A stretch of 64,000 bases of DNA from Enterococcus casseliflavus NBRC 100478 (GCF_001544095.1 NZ_BCPT01000001.1:62001-126000); one strand, 5' to 3'. Numbered from the stretch's first letter, positions 25,833 through 35,046 are shown. Translations and numbers: made by a program. The notes: a model not told the origin generated them from the sequence alone.

Positions 25833-26909
25833 TTAACGCCCCACGCTCTTGTCGATGGCTTCCCACAACCCTAATAAGTAGGAAGCGCCGATCGCCCGAT
25901 CATATAAGCCATAGCCTGGACGTCCCGTTTCTCCCCAGATCATTCGCCCATGATCTGGTCGAATATAGCCGTCAAAGCCATTTTTGTACATCGCTTCTAG
26001 GATCTGATACATGTCTAACGAGCCTTCAGAGGAGAGATGCGGTGCTTCATAAAAGTCTTTGTCATTGCCCAAGTATTGAATGTTACGAACATGGGCAAAA
26101 GGAATTCGATCCCGGCGACAAAACTCAGCCAAAATCTCATAGACATTATTGGCTGGGTCTTCGGCGATACTGCCAGTACAAAGTGTGATACCATTTGACG
26201 GACTGTCGACCACGTTACAGACCCAATCCAGATCATCACGGTTTTTAACGATACGCGGCAGACCAAAAATCGAATAGGGAGGATCATCTGGATGAACAGC
26301 CATCTTGATGCCGACCTCTTCGCAGGTGGGAATGATGGCTTTTAGGAAATAAGCAAAGTTTTCTCTTAATTTGTCATCATCGACATCCTTATACGCAGCA
26401 AACAATTCTTTGACATGAGCCAAACGTTCTGGTTCCCAGCCTGGCAAGGTATAGCCAGAGCTTGACTCCTCAACTTCTTTGACGATCTCTTCTGGGTCTT
26501 TGTCGATCCCTGCTTTTTCAAATGCCATCGTAGAAGAACCATCGGCTAAGCGATAATCGAGATCCGTTTTGATCCAATCAAAAATCGGCATAAAATTATA
26601 GCAGATCACTTCGATCCCGTATGCTGCCAAATTACGAATCGTTTCTTTGTAGTTTTCGATATACAGGTCTCTCGAAGGCAAGCCAATCTTGATGTCATCA
26701 TGAATATTGACACTTTCGATCACCTTCAGAGAAAGTCCAGCTGCTTCGACTTCTTCCACGAGCGCCTTGATCCGTTCTTTGGGCCAAACTGCTCCAGCAG
26801 GCAAATCAAAGAGTGTACCGACGATGCCTTTCATCCCAGGAATTTGACGGATATCTGCTAACTTGATTTTATCGTATTCTTTTCCATACCAACGAAATGT
26901 CATTTCCAT
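25833..26909 (-). CDS. uxuA: Mannonate dehydratase
   Basis: A 358-residue TIM-barrel dehydratase converting D-mannonate to 2-keto-3-deoxy-D-gluconate. The metal-site motifs 'AVHPDDPP', 'LCTGS' and 'HVRNIQ' are visible, as is 'YIRPDHGRMIWGE' near the C-terminus. It starts three bases after uxuB with its own GAAGGG site, indicating tight co-expression. The next enzymes, KDG kinase and aldolase, are not in the window. Confidence 0.96.
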   Translation of the reverse strand: MEMTFRWYGKEYDKIKLADIRQIPGMKGIVGTLFDLPAGAVWPKERIKALVEEVEAAGLSLKVIESVNIHDDIKIGLPSRDLYIENYKETIRNLAAYGIEVICYNFMPIFDWIKTDLDYRLADGSSTMAFEKAGIDKDPEEIVKEVEESSSGYTLPGWEPERLAHVKELFAAYKDVDDDKLRENFAYFLKAIIPTCEEVGIKMAVHPDDPPYSIFGLPRIVKNRDDLDWVCNVVDSPSNGITLCTGSIAEDPANNVYEILAEFCRRDRIPFAHVRNIQYLGNDKDFYEAPHLSSEGSLDMYQILEAMYKNGFDGYIRPDHGRMIWGETGRPGYGLYDRAIGASYLLGLWEAIDKSVGR

Positions 26910-26912
26910 TTT

Positions 26913-28511
26913 TTATTCGATCCCTTCTACTGTTTCATGTAATGTTTTACGGACTGCGCCGGTTCCTGCTAGCATCTTAGCGAACAAATGACCCACGTTT
27001 TCAGCGATTCTTGCTTGATAGAGATCCAACCCGAAAATCTGCGGATTTGCTAAGATTGGTCGAATGATCTCTTGAACATCGGCGGCTGACCCCAACTGAC
27101 ATTCATGTAAAATCTCTTGCAATTCTGCTAAGAGGGGATCAGGACTTGGGACAAATGGATGGCCTTCATCATCGATCGCTAAGAGATAGCGCAACCAGCC
27201 AGCAATCGCTAAAGGAATAAAAGTCAGCTCAGAAGCCGAGCCTTCTTTCTCCACATACTTTTTGATGGTTTCACCAAAACGGATGGCGATTTTCTGTGAG
27301 GTGTCTGCGGCGATGCGCTGTGGGGTGTCAGGAATCAGCGGATTCGGTAAACGAAGACCGACCACCTCATCGATAAATTTCTTTGGCTGAATGATCTCAG
27401 GATCTTCCACTACCGGCAAGCCTTCACGATAGCCGATTCCTTTGATCAAAGCGACAATATCTGGATCGGTCATTTCCGCAGCAATGGATGTATAGCCGAG
27501 TAAACAGCCGAACAAACTCATTGCCGTATGCAGTGGATTCAAACAAGTTGTGACTTTCATACTATCGGTTTTGTCTACGATCTCTCGACTCGTCAAGATC
27601 ACCCCTGCTTTGTCTAAATTCGGGCGACCGTTCGGGAAATCATCTTCAATCACCAAGTAATGAGTCGCCTCTGTGTTAGCAAACGGAGCGATCGTCGTTC
27701 CTTTATCGGTCCGGATGACTGGCAACTGCTGAATGCCAGCTGCTGCTAATTCTTCTGCAACTGCTGTTGAAGGATTTGGCGTAATCCGATCGATCATTGA
27801 CCACGGAAACGTCACTTGCGCGTTGTTTTCTAAGTATCGGACAAACGCTTCTGAAACATGCCCCAGCTTTTGCCACTCTTTTGCGATGGTGACCATCGCC
27901 GTTTGGAAACGGAGCCCATTTTGCGAAAAATTATCGGTGGAGACCATAGCAATCGGAAGAGCCCCTGATTGAAAACGATCCCATAAAAAGCTAGCCAAAA
28001 TGCTCATTGTATGGTTGACCTGATGAGGACCCGCAGCGAGATCCGCTTGGACGACAGGCAAAAAATTCCCCTGACTGTCTTTTAAGCCATAGCCTTTTTC
28101 TGTGATTGTTACGGTGACCAGCTGCACAGAAGGATCGCTAAACAACTGACGTACCTTTTGATAACTATCGGTGCAAGATGGATGACAATAATAACTGGCA
28201 GCTGTCGATTGCAAAAGTTTTTTCGTTAATTGACCATCCTCATGCATGATCACTTCTAGAATATCATTCTCATAAGGTGTATATACTTGATCGATTATCT
28301 GTTCATCAAATGTTTCGCAGACAACGATGCCGCTCGATAATTCGTTCTGATCAATCAAGGATTGAGCGATTTCTGCATGAAACGCTCGGTATAAATTTCC
28401 TCCGCCAAAATGAAGCCATCTCGGCTGTATTGCTGTTTGAGCATCAATCGCTGCTTTTTTTTCAGCAGGAAAAATGACGTGCGCCTTTTTCAAGACATTG
28501 TGATCAAACAT
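26913..28511 (-). CDS. uxuB: Fructuronate reductase (mannitol dehydrogenase family)
   Basis: A 532-residue polyol dehydrogenase-type enzyme. The N-terminal Rossmann region has 'LHFGGGNLYRAFHAEI', and the C-terminal all-helical domain has 'CLNPLHTAMSLFGCLLGY'. With uxuA and uxaC next to it, reduction of D-fructuronate to D-mannonate with NADH is the expected reaction. The ATG at 28511 follows AAGGAGG; the upstream ATG at 28535 lies within the operator region. It is the first gene of the operon. Confidence 0.92.
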   Translation of the reverse strand: MFDHNVLKKAHVIFPAEKKAAIDAQTAIQPRWLHFGGGNLYRAFHAEIAQSLIDQNELSSGIVVCETFDEQIIDQVYTPYENDILEVIMHEDGQLTKKLLQSTAASYYCHPSCTDSYQKVRQLFSDPSVQLVTVTITEKGYGLKDSQGNFLPVVQADLAAGPHQVNHTMSILASFLWDRFQSGALPIAMVSTDNFSQNGLRFQTAMVTIAKEWQKLGHVSEAFVRYLENNAQVTFPWSMIDRITPNPSTAVAEELAAAGIQQLPVIRTDKGTTIAPFANTEATHYLVIEDDFPNGRPNLDKAGVILTSREIVDKTDSMKVTTCLNPLHTAMSLFGCLLGYTSIAAEMTDPDIVALIKGIGYREGLPVVEDPEIIQPKKFIDEVVGLRLPNPLIPDTPQRIAADTSQKIAIRFGETIKKYVEKEGSASELTFIPLAIAGWLRYLLAIDDEGHPFVPSPDPLLAELQEILHECQLGSAADVQEIIRPILANPQIFGLDLYQARIAENVGHLFAKMLAGTGAVRKTLHETVEGIE

Positions 28512-28536
28512 GAATATCCTCCTTAAATTACACAAA

Positions 28537-28587
28537 CTGATATATTAGCATTCTAATCTACGCAAAAGAAAAATGCAAGCATTTTCA
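28537..28587 (-). promoter_or_regulatory. uxuB promoter with GntR operator and cre-like site
   Basis: On the minus strand TTGCAT (28573-28578) and TAGAAT (28550-28555) are 17 bases apart. CTGATATATTAG (28537-28548), one base off the palindrome found at the uidA and gntR promoters, covers the start point. TGCAAGCATTTTCA (28574-28587) differs from the cre consensus at one position and overlaps the -35. Repression by GntR and by CcpA is inferred. Confidence 0.65.
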
Positions 28588-28707
28588 AGAGAGAAACCTG
28601 CAATTTTTTTGTTCGCAAGAATGATTCTTCCCTGCGAACAAAGGCTAGTATTTTCTCTAGACTGTTCCATTTCTGGTTTGACCTTACTGCGTTAAATGAA
28701 CAAGACA

Positions 28708-28749
28708 AAAAAACACAGTGAAGTGGCGTTCACTTCGCTGTGTTTTTTA
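28708..28749 (-). terminator. Terminator of the YitT gene
   Basis: AAAACACAGTGAAGTG pairs with CACTTCGCTGTGTTTT around a short loop, with T-runs on both sides. It separates the YitT gene from the uxu promoter. Confidence 0.85.
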
Positions 28750-28781
28750 TTAGGCATAGCAGAATTTGACTGTGTTTCGCA

Positions 28782-29618
28782 TCACTCAATGGGATGATAA
28801 CTAAAACCTTGCCCCAGTACTTCTGAGACATTATTGACGATCACAAACGCTTTGGGGTCAATGGTCTCAATGATTTGTCTGATCTGCATAAACTCTTGGT
28901 CGCTGGCCACGATCAGCAGCACTTGCTTGTCGGCTTGCTGGTAACCGCCTTGGGCAGCCAACAGGGTCGCACCCCGAGCTGTTTTATCAAAGACCGCTTC
29001 TCGAATCTCATTCACGTGGTTTTCACTTAAGATCATGATAGATTTCTTTCGGTTAAAGCCGGTTTCAATGTAGGTCATCACACCAGAGGTGATCACGATC
29101 GATAAGATCGCAAACAAGAACTCTTCAAACCCGAAAACGAACAAGTTCATGGAAACAACGATCGCATCGGTCGCCAGCAAGCCGATCGCTGGATTCAAAT
29201 TAAAGTATTTCTTGAAAATCAGCGGTGGAATCGTTGTGCCGCCGCTGGAAGACTGATTTTTGTACAAAATCGCTACTCCTAAAGCAAAAATCGCACTGCC
29301 AAAAATCACGGAAAGCAACCGGTCTTCAGCCACCATATATTCTGGGACTAAAGCAATTGCTACTGGAAAAGCAAAACTACCATAGAGGACTTTCAAAAAA
29401 GGCCCCTTCCCTAAAAAGGCATAGGCAAGAATAAGCATGAGAATATTCAAGACCATGATCACAGCCGCTCGATCCCAACCGAGTGCTGACTCTAATAAAA
29501 TACCGATTCCGCTGACACCGCCAGCTGCCACATGATGCGGGCCCAAAAATAAATTGATGCTTGCCGCTAACAAGAAAAGTGCTGCGGTGATTTTTCCATA
29601 GGTTTTCAGAATTGTCAT
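28782..29618 (-). CDS. YitT-family membrane protein
   Basis: A 278-residue protein with five to six N-terminal transmembrane helices (about residues 5-180) and a cytoplasmic DUF2179 domain (about 210-275). 'GGVSGIGILLESALGWDRA' and 'SSSGGTTIPPLIFKKYF' are typical of the family. The function is unknown; transport has been suggested for relatives. The ATG follows GAGGAAAC. It is preceded on the same strand by a CDF transporter gene 58 bases upstream. Confidence 0.88.
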   Translation of the reverse strand: MTILKTYGKITAALFLLAASINLFLGPHHVAAGGVSGIGILLESALGWDRAAVIMVLNILMLILAYAFLGKGPFLKVLYGSFAFPVAIALVPEYMVAEDRLLSVIFGSAIFALGVAILYKNQSSSGGTTIPPLIFKKYFNLNPAIGLLATDAIVVSMNLFVFGFEEFLFAILSIVITSGVMTYIETGFNRKKSIMILSENHVNEIREAVFDKTARGATLLAAQGGYQQADKQVLLIVASDQEFMQIRQIIETIDPKAFVIVNNVSEVLGQGFSYHPIE

Positions 29619-29676
29619 TTGTTTCCTCTTTTCCCTGTTATTTTCACGGTTTATTCAAGCTGCTTTGCAGCCATTC

Positions 29677-30597
29677 TTACTCCTCACTATACGCCCATTT
29701 GATGTCACCGACAAAATTTATGTTTAGCCAGAGGGAATAATCGGAAATCTGTTGGCTGATTGCCTGATTCAATCGTTCTCGCAAGGGATCTTGCTGACCT
29801 ACTGTATCGAGAGGAGTTGCAGGTAAAATCACTACATCTAATTCCACAATGACTTGATTACCGACTTTGGCGGTACGTAACACAAAGTCCACCACTTCTT
29901 CTGCGCGCAATTCTTTTTCAACGATCGTCATGATGGTCTCCCGCAGTTCTTCTTTTGGAGTAGAAGAAGTCAATTCTAAAATCGCTGCTTTCAACTCTTT
30001 TATCGAAAGCTGGATAAAGAACAAGGTGATCCCGATGGAGATGATTGGGTCGACATACATCGCAAAATCCCCATAGGGACTGGCTTGGATCAGCCAGGAC
30101 ACAAGAAATGAACCGACGACACCCAGACTAAAGAAAAAGCCGAAACGCCATTGTTCTAGTTCCACCCAATAAAAGGGATGGGTCAGTGGTTTCTTTTTTA
30201 AGTACAAGTAAAAAGTGAAACAGTAGATCGTACCAACCAGCGAGAAATACAAACCGATTGGATCAATCATGCCATCACTGACGTGTAATAAACTAAAAGC
30301 AGACTCAATGATCCCATAAATCGAGATCAGCAGGATGATACTATATTGAATAAATACCACTAATGGCATCAATGCCTCTTTACCGAATGGGAAACGTTCA
30401 AAATCTTGGGCTTGGATATATTTTGCCACGTACAAAGCAATCAGTGACATCACTGCACCAATCAATGTATAGACCCCATCTAACAAGAGGACGTTATAAC
30501 TGACCAGCAACCCAAAAAGCAAGGCACCGCCACCATAGATACTCCCAGCGACAATCGATGCCAACAAAAGCTTGCGTATTTTTTTCTTTTCACTCAT
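29677..30597 (-). CDS. Cation diffusion facilitator family transporter
   Basis: A 306-residue CDF-type protein with about six membrane segments and a cytoplasmic C-terminal domain from residue 205. Members export Zn2+, Mn2+, Fe2+ or Co2+ by proton antiport. In the expected metal site of helix 2, 'LLLDGVYTLIGA' keeps one Asp where classical members have a D/H-x3-D pair, so the metal preference is unclear and may be unusual. GAGGAATATC sets the ATG at 30597. It shares a direction with the YitT gene. Confidence 0.85.
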   Translation of the reverse strand: MSEKKKIRKLLLASIVAGSIYGGGALLFGLLVSYNVLLLDGVYTLIGAVMSLIALYVAKYIQAQDFERFPFGKEALMPLVVFIQYSIILLISIYGIIESAFSLLHVSDGMIDPIGLYFSLVGTIYCFTFYLYLKKKPLTHPFYWVELEQWRFGFFFSLGVVGSFLVSWLIQASPYGDFAMYVDPIISIGITLFFIQLSIKELKAAILELTSSTPKEELRETIMTIVEKELRAEEVVDFVLRTAKVGNQVIVELDVVILPATPLDTVGQQDPLRERLNQAISQQISDYSLWLNINFVGDIKWAYSEE

Positions 30598-30928
30598 GAT
30601 ATTCCTCATCTTTCACAAAAAAACTATTCTTTTGATTGCGTTCTTCTATCTATAAGCCTATCTTCCCATATAAATAACATGAAAAACAGTCAATTTTTTC
30701 ATACAAAGCGGAAAAAAATAGTGTTGCTGTCAATCATTCACTCTATTCTCTAATGACGTATATACGGTTTTCCTCTTCCTCTCTTTTTACATTCTGGTGT
30801 AAATCCCCTTGACTACACAGATTGATTCCCTTATCATCAAGGGTAACCATATTCAATCAGAATTTTCAGAATATTCCGTTATATTTTTCATGACGGCGAT
30901 TCATTGGAAGACAGGGAGGATGAAGAGA
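30598..30928 (+). promoter_or_regulatory. Divergent intergenic region with promoter of the YrdC-like gene
   Basis: No gene is seen in this stretch of about 330 bases. TTGACT (30809-30814) and TATCAT (30832-30837) are exactly 17 bases apart and form a good promoter for the plus-strand gene, leaving an untranslated leader of about 85 bases. This also shows that an open frame beginning at 30809 cannot be the real start. Confidence 0.65.
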
Positions 30929-31711
30929 GTGAAAGAAACAAAACAAGTCCCATGGACAGGAGAACCAAATCAACGTGCGATCAACTATTTGAATGAAGAA
31001 AGCAAAGTGATCGTTTGCCCAACCAAAGTCGGCTATATCATTGCCGTCTCTGATAAAAAAGGGCTGGAACGCAAGTTTTCAGCAAAGAATCGCAAGCGTA
31101 ACAAACCAGGCGTCGTTCTTTGCAGCTCATTGGAACAGCTACATGAATTAGCCGAATTAAATGCGGAAACCGCCGCCGTTTACGAAACTTGCTGGAACAA
31201 TGACGTGTTATTCGGTGCGATTTTGCCTTGGAAAGAATCAGGAAAAGCCTATATCCCAAACGATGGTTCAGAAGAATTGATGACGGACGTTCGGGGAACC
31301 AGCTGTTTTGTGATCAAATTCGGTGTCCCTGGTGAGCAGATTTCAAAAGAACTTTGGGATCAGAAAAAGAAATTGCTTTTCGCCAGCTCAGCGAACCCTT
31401 CAGGCAAAGGAAACCGCGGACTTGTTGAAGGGATCGGCGAACAAATCGCGCAAGAAGCCGATCTAATCATTGAAGGCAACGACTATGTTGCATCGATCCA
31501 ACCAGACAAAACGCTGGAAACCCGCTATGAGCAAGGAGTCATGGTTTCTTTCGTTGATAAAGACGGCAACTTGATTCCTGAGCAAGGAGACCAACGCTCC
31601 ATCACACCCGCACCTGTCTTGATCCGTAAAGGACTCGATGTTGAAAAAATCCAAATGTACCTTTCTGATCACTTCAACTCATGGGACTATCGCCACGGGG
31701 AGTACTATTAA
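30929..31711 (+). CDS. Sua5/YciO/YrdC/YwlC-family protein
   Basis: A 260-residue protein with the YrdC fold. 'CPTKVGYIIAV', the basic patch 'KNRKRNKPGVVL' and 'FASSANPSGKGN' correspond to the nucleotide-binding motifs of threonylcarbamoyl-AMP synthase. The match is divergent and there is an extra C-terminal region of about 60 residues, so it is probably a paralog rather than the main TsaC. GGGAGG lies 9 bases before the GTG at 30929; the ATG at 30920 directly touches that site. It is single-gene. Confidence 0.75.
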   Translation: MKETKQVPWTGEPNQRAINYLNEESKVIVCPTKVGYIIAVSDKKGLERKFSAKNRKRNKPGVVLCSSLEQLHELAELNAETAAVYETCWNNDVLFGAILPWKESGKAYIPNDGSEELMTDVRGTSCFVIKFGVPGEQISKELWDQKKKLLFASSANPSGKGNRGLVEGIGEQIAQEADLIIEGNDYVASIQPDKTLETRYEQGVMVSFVDKDGNLIPEQGDQRSITPAPVLIRKGLDVEKIQMYLSDHFNSWDYRHGEYY

Positions 31712-31817
31712 GTCTTTTTGTAATAGACAAACGCTTGTTGATCCTCTATTCTAAATCAGTACAGCTATATTTCGTCAGATTCAACAGCAGTTGGAAACTG
31801 CCATCGAAACAAACGAA

Positions 31818-31860
31818 AGAGAGTGAAGACCGCCTTGCGGGTCTTCACTCTCTTTTTTTC
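31818..31860 (+). terminator. Terminator downstream of the YrdC-like gene
   Basis: AGAGAGTGAAGACC pairs with GGTCTTCACTCTCT around GCCTTGC, followed by seven T. Confidence 0.9.
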
Positions 31861-31970
31861 AGCAATTTCATTGATTCTTTCGCTTGATTTTTCGAACCTC
31901 CAGCAACCATACGTTTAAGAAATCGGACATCGTTTAGTCTATCTGCTGTATAGATTGCTGTTTGAGTCAT
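31845..31970 (-). CDS. Possible 41-residue ORF downstream of uidA
   Basis: An uninterrupted frame starts with ATG 24 bases after the uidA stop and ends inside the opposite-strand terminator. The peptide begins 'MTQTAIYTADRLNDV' and ends in a basic helix-like tail ('SMKLLKKRE'). There is no clear ribosome binding site. The composition looks protein-like and might be a gene remnant, but chance is equally possible. Confidence 0.2.
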   Translation of the reverse strand: MTQTAIYTADRLNDVRFLKRMVAGGSKNQAKESMKLLKKRE

Positions 31971-31993
31971 CCGTTGGGTAAAGGTATGTTTTC

Positions 31994-33754
31994 TTATCGT
32001 GCTTCCCAGCGTTTTTTGATTTCAAAGGCAATCGATTTTGGTCTGCGGTCGCGAGTAAATATCCCCTTCTTATTGCCATCGATCCGACGAATATTCGCAG
32101 CTGTTGCAAAATCAGCAAAATTCCATAAGTGTTCCCCAACAACGTAATCTAAAGCATCCAGCACTTCAAAATTGGCTTTGTAAAAATCAATTTGGAATTC
32201 TTCTGAATAAGGTGTCCGATAGAGTGAATGCAAGCCTGAAATCGTGTCCGCTCCGAATTCAGAAAACATGATCGGTTTATCAGGGTACTTTTCGTGCCAC
32301 TTTTCAATTTCTTGTCGAAGCCCTATCATTGCAGAGTCAAGATCCCCGTGCTCTATATACCAGCCATAATAGCGATTCAAACAAAGAATATCAACGAGTT
32401 CTGCTGCTTGATCTAAATCTGGCGATGCATTGACGATGTTTGGTATCACAATAGGCCGTTTTTGATGGTCTAATGCTTTAGCCAATTCAACCAACGGTTT
32501 AAAATATGCTCCGGCACCTTCTTGATGACTAGCTGGTTCATTCGCGATCGCCCATACAACCACACATGCATGGTTCTTATCACGTTCAATCAACTCTTGA
32601 ATCACCTTGTGATGGTTCTCATGTGTTCTCAGCGTCTCCCAAGTATTTTTCTTGTTATTGTTCAAATTGACATCTACGTGAAAATTAGTAAACAGTCCCA
32701 CACCAGGAACCTCGTCAATAACAACGATTCCTTCACGATCAGCAAGCCGCATTTCTTCTTCTGAATAAGGATAGTGCGATGTTCGAAAAGAATTCGCACC
32801 CAGCCATTTCATAAGGTTTTTATCCAGATTCGCAACGGCGCCGTTGTACCCCTTACCTAATACAGGGAAATCTTCGTGTTTGCCAAAACCTTTAAAATAA
32901 AACTCTTTATCATTGATATAGACTTTATTCTGTTTTATTTGAATCGTTCGAACACCGAATTCTTCAGTATAGGTATCGATCAAAAGTTCTTTATCAAAGA
33001 GCGATACCTCCAATCGATAAAGATAAGCATCCAGTGGTTGCCAGAGTCGAGTTTCAGAGATTACTAACGGTTGTTCAACATCACTGCTTTGGGCGATCAA
33101 CTGATTGTCTTCATCCCAAATTTTCAGCTTGATGGTATCATAGTTCCCAGTAATAGACACTTCTGGCCGAACCGTTGTTACCCCACCGTGATACTCATAA
33201 TGGATCACGATATCATCAATATATGTTTTTTTCGTTGTGTATAGTTTCACAGGACGATGGATACCACAATAATTGTAAAAATCAAAACGAGGTGTTACCG
33301 ATGGTCGGCCATTTTTTTCTTGATAAAATCCACATGGCAGTGTACTTTCATCCAAGATATTTGAAACACACACTTTTAAATCGTTTTTCCCAGCATGAAC
33401 CAAAGAATCAATGTCTATTTCAAAGGGAGTAAATCCGCCAATATGGTGAGCTGCTTTTATTCCATTGATATAAACAACTGCTTCATGAGTCACGGAGGCA
33501 AAGCGCAACACTTTTCTTTCATCCATTAGAGAAATTGGGATCATCATTTCTGTTTCATACCAGAAGTTTCCAACATGTTTCCTAATTGTTTCATCAATTA
33601 CTTGGTCATCAATAGACCCTGGTACCGCGATCAAGAAAGGATCTTTCAAAGGTTTCGCTGGATCAATTGCTTCATTCTGTTTTTCAACTTGAACACGCCA
33701 GATGCCGCTTAAATCGATCAGCGAACGTGTTTCATTCATCACGGGATACAACAT
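31994..33754 (-). CDS. uidA: Beta-glucuronidase (GH2)
   Basis: A 586-residue GH2 enzyme with the sugar-binding, Ig-like and TIM-barrel domains in order. The acid/base Glu is in 'WAIANEPASH' and the nucleophile Glu in 'MFSEFGAD'. The 'GNKKGIF' motif near the C-terminus is the N-x-K pair that recognises the uronate carboxylate, so glucuronidase rather than galactosidase is well supported. There is no signal peptide, so it acts in the cytoplasm. It follows the EIIC gene by 5 bases, and the released glucuronate would enter uxaC-uxuB-uxuA. Confidence 0.96.
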   Translation of the reverse strand: MLYPVMNETRSLIDLSGIWRVQVEKQNEAIDPAKPLKDPFLIAVPGSIDDQVIDETIRKHVGNFWYETEMMIPISLMDERKVLRFASVTHEAVVYINGIKAAHHIGGFTPFEIDIDSLVHAGKNDLKVCVSNILDESTLPCGFYQEKNGRPSVTPRFDFYNYCGIHRPVKLYTTKKTYIDDIVIHYEYHGGVTTVRPEVSITGNYDTIKLKIWDEDNQLIAQSSDVEQPLVISETRLWQPLDAYLYRLEVSLFDKELLIDTYTEEFGVRTIQIKQNKVYINDKEFYFKGFGKHEDFPVLGKGYNGAVANLDKNLMKWLGANSFRTSHYPYSEEEMRLADREGIVVIDEVPGVGLFTNFHVDVNLNNNKKNTWETLRTHENHHKVIQELIERDKNHACVVVWAIANEPASHQEGAGAYFKPLVELAKALDHQKRPIVIPNIVNASPDLDQAAELVDILCLNRYYGWYIEHGDLDSAMIGLRQEIEKWHEKYPDKPIMFSEFGADTISGLHSLYRTPYSEEFQIDFYKANFEVLDALDYVVGEHLWNFADFATAANIRRIDGNKKGIFTRDRRPKSIAFEIKKRWEAR

Positions 33755-33759
33755 TTTAT

Positions 33760-35046
33760 TTACCTGCTTTCTGCATGTTTTTGTTCCTCTAAGTATGCAT
33801 CTTTATCGATCAATTTGAACCATGGATACCAAAGGATCGGCGACAAAATCAACTGCAAAAGAAGCTGCAGAATAATGATCGATACACTACCGCCAATACT
33901 AGCATGAAACCCTACTGGCAATCCAAAGATCGCTTGTGCACCAATCGTTCGTTCGATGAATCCAATACTGGTTAAGAAGTACGCGATTCCTAAACAAATC
34001 GAATTATTGAAAATAAAAGGTACAGCCATTTTAAAGTTTAGAACTAATGGAGTTCCAAAAATTACCGGTTCAGTGATACCAAATAATGCAGGGATGATCG
34101 AAATTTTTCCCATCTCTTTATAGCGTTGGCTTTTGCTTACAAACAGCATCAGCAAGACCAGTCCCAATGCCGATCCTCCCCAGCAAACGATATTGATAAA
34201 TGCATGAGTAACAATATTCGGCAATGGCTGCCCTGCTTCATAGGCAGTCAGATTCTCAACATTCAAAGCCATCCAGATCGGTGTGACGATTGGTCCAATA
34301 ACATTCGTTCCATGAATACCCAAGAACCACAAAAATTGTTGAAAAGCAATAATCAGTATGACCGCCCAGATAGAACTTCCGACTCCTTGCAACGGCGTTT
34401 GAACGATCGTAAAAATCAGCTGATGCAGATTGCCAAAGGAAGTAAGACTAAACAAGTACGCGACAAAACCGGAAAGTGTACCCAATAAAATAGTTGGGAT
34501 CAGTGCTTCGAATGAACGCGATACCATGGGTGGGACACTCGCAGGCATTTTGATTGTCCACTTCCGTTCCTTAATAAATACATAGCCTCGACCAACTAAA
34601 AGGCCAATTATTATTGCAGAAAACATACCGCTCGTTCCAATCCAAGTAAGTGGAATCGTAGTGATATTAGCCTCGTCGACGGTATAACTGCCTAATGGTG
34701 TAAAGATCAAGAAGCTCATGATAGCAATCAATCCGACAGTTGTACCATCTTCTCCCAAGTTAAATTTGGCCGTCAAATTTTTTGCTATCAAAAAGACAAG
34801 ATAAATTGAAATTGCCCCAATCGTCAAATTGTTGATTGCGCCAAAAAACACATCAAGTCCGATAGTGACAAAAAATTCCGCAACACTTGGTATTGGGAAT
34901 GCACGAAAAATAACTGCAAATGAACCAAAAATCATAATACCGATCAGTGCCATCATTGCATCAGAAATCGATTTTATATACTTATTATTACTGAATTTCG
35001 TGACCCCTGCCAAGACCCCATCAAAAGTAGCCATTATTTTTTCCAT
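33760..35046 (-). CDS. PTS EIIC of the lactose/cellobiose family
   Basis: A 428-residue integral membrane protein with about ten transmembrane segments, lacking IIA and IIB domains. 'LWFLGIHGTNVIGPI' and 'ITEPVIFGTPLVLN' are the conserved Lac-family IIC sequences that line the sugar site. It is the first gene of an operon with uidA, implying uptake of a beta-glucuronide or aldobiouronate. IIA/IIB must come from elsewhere or not be used. GAAGGAG precedes the ATG at 35046; the earlier in-frame ATG lies in the operator. Confidence 0.9.
   Translation of the reverse strand: MEKIMATFDGVLAGVTKFSNNKYIKSISDAMMALIGIMIFGSFAVIFRAFPIPSVAEFFVTIGLDVFFGAINNLTIGAISIYLVFLIAKNLTAKFNLGEDGTTVGLIAIMSFLIFTPLGSYTVDEANITTIPLTWIGTSGMFSAIIIGLLVGRGYVFIKERKWTIKMPASVPPMVSRSFEALIPTILLGTLSGFVAYLFSLTSFGNLHQLIFTIVQTPLQGVGSSIWAVILIIAFQQFLWFLGIHGTNVIGPIVTPIWMALNVENLTAYEAGQPLPNIVTHAFINIVCWGGSALGLVLLMLFVSKSQRYKEMGKISIIPALFGITEPVIFGTPLVLNFKMAVPFIFNNSICLGIAYFLTSIGFIERTIGAQAIFGLPVGFHASIGGSVSIIILQLLLQLILSPILWYPWFKLIDKDAYLEEQKHAESR

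Noticed and set aside
30809-30928. N-terminal extension of the YrdC-like protein
   Set aside because: A good promoter lies at 30809-30837 and the only fitting ribosome binding site is directly before 30929.
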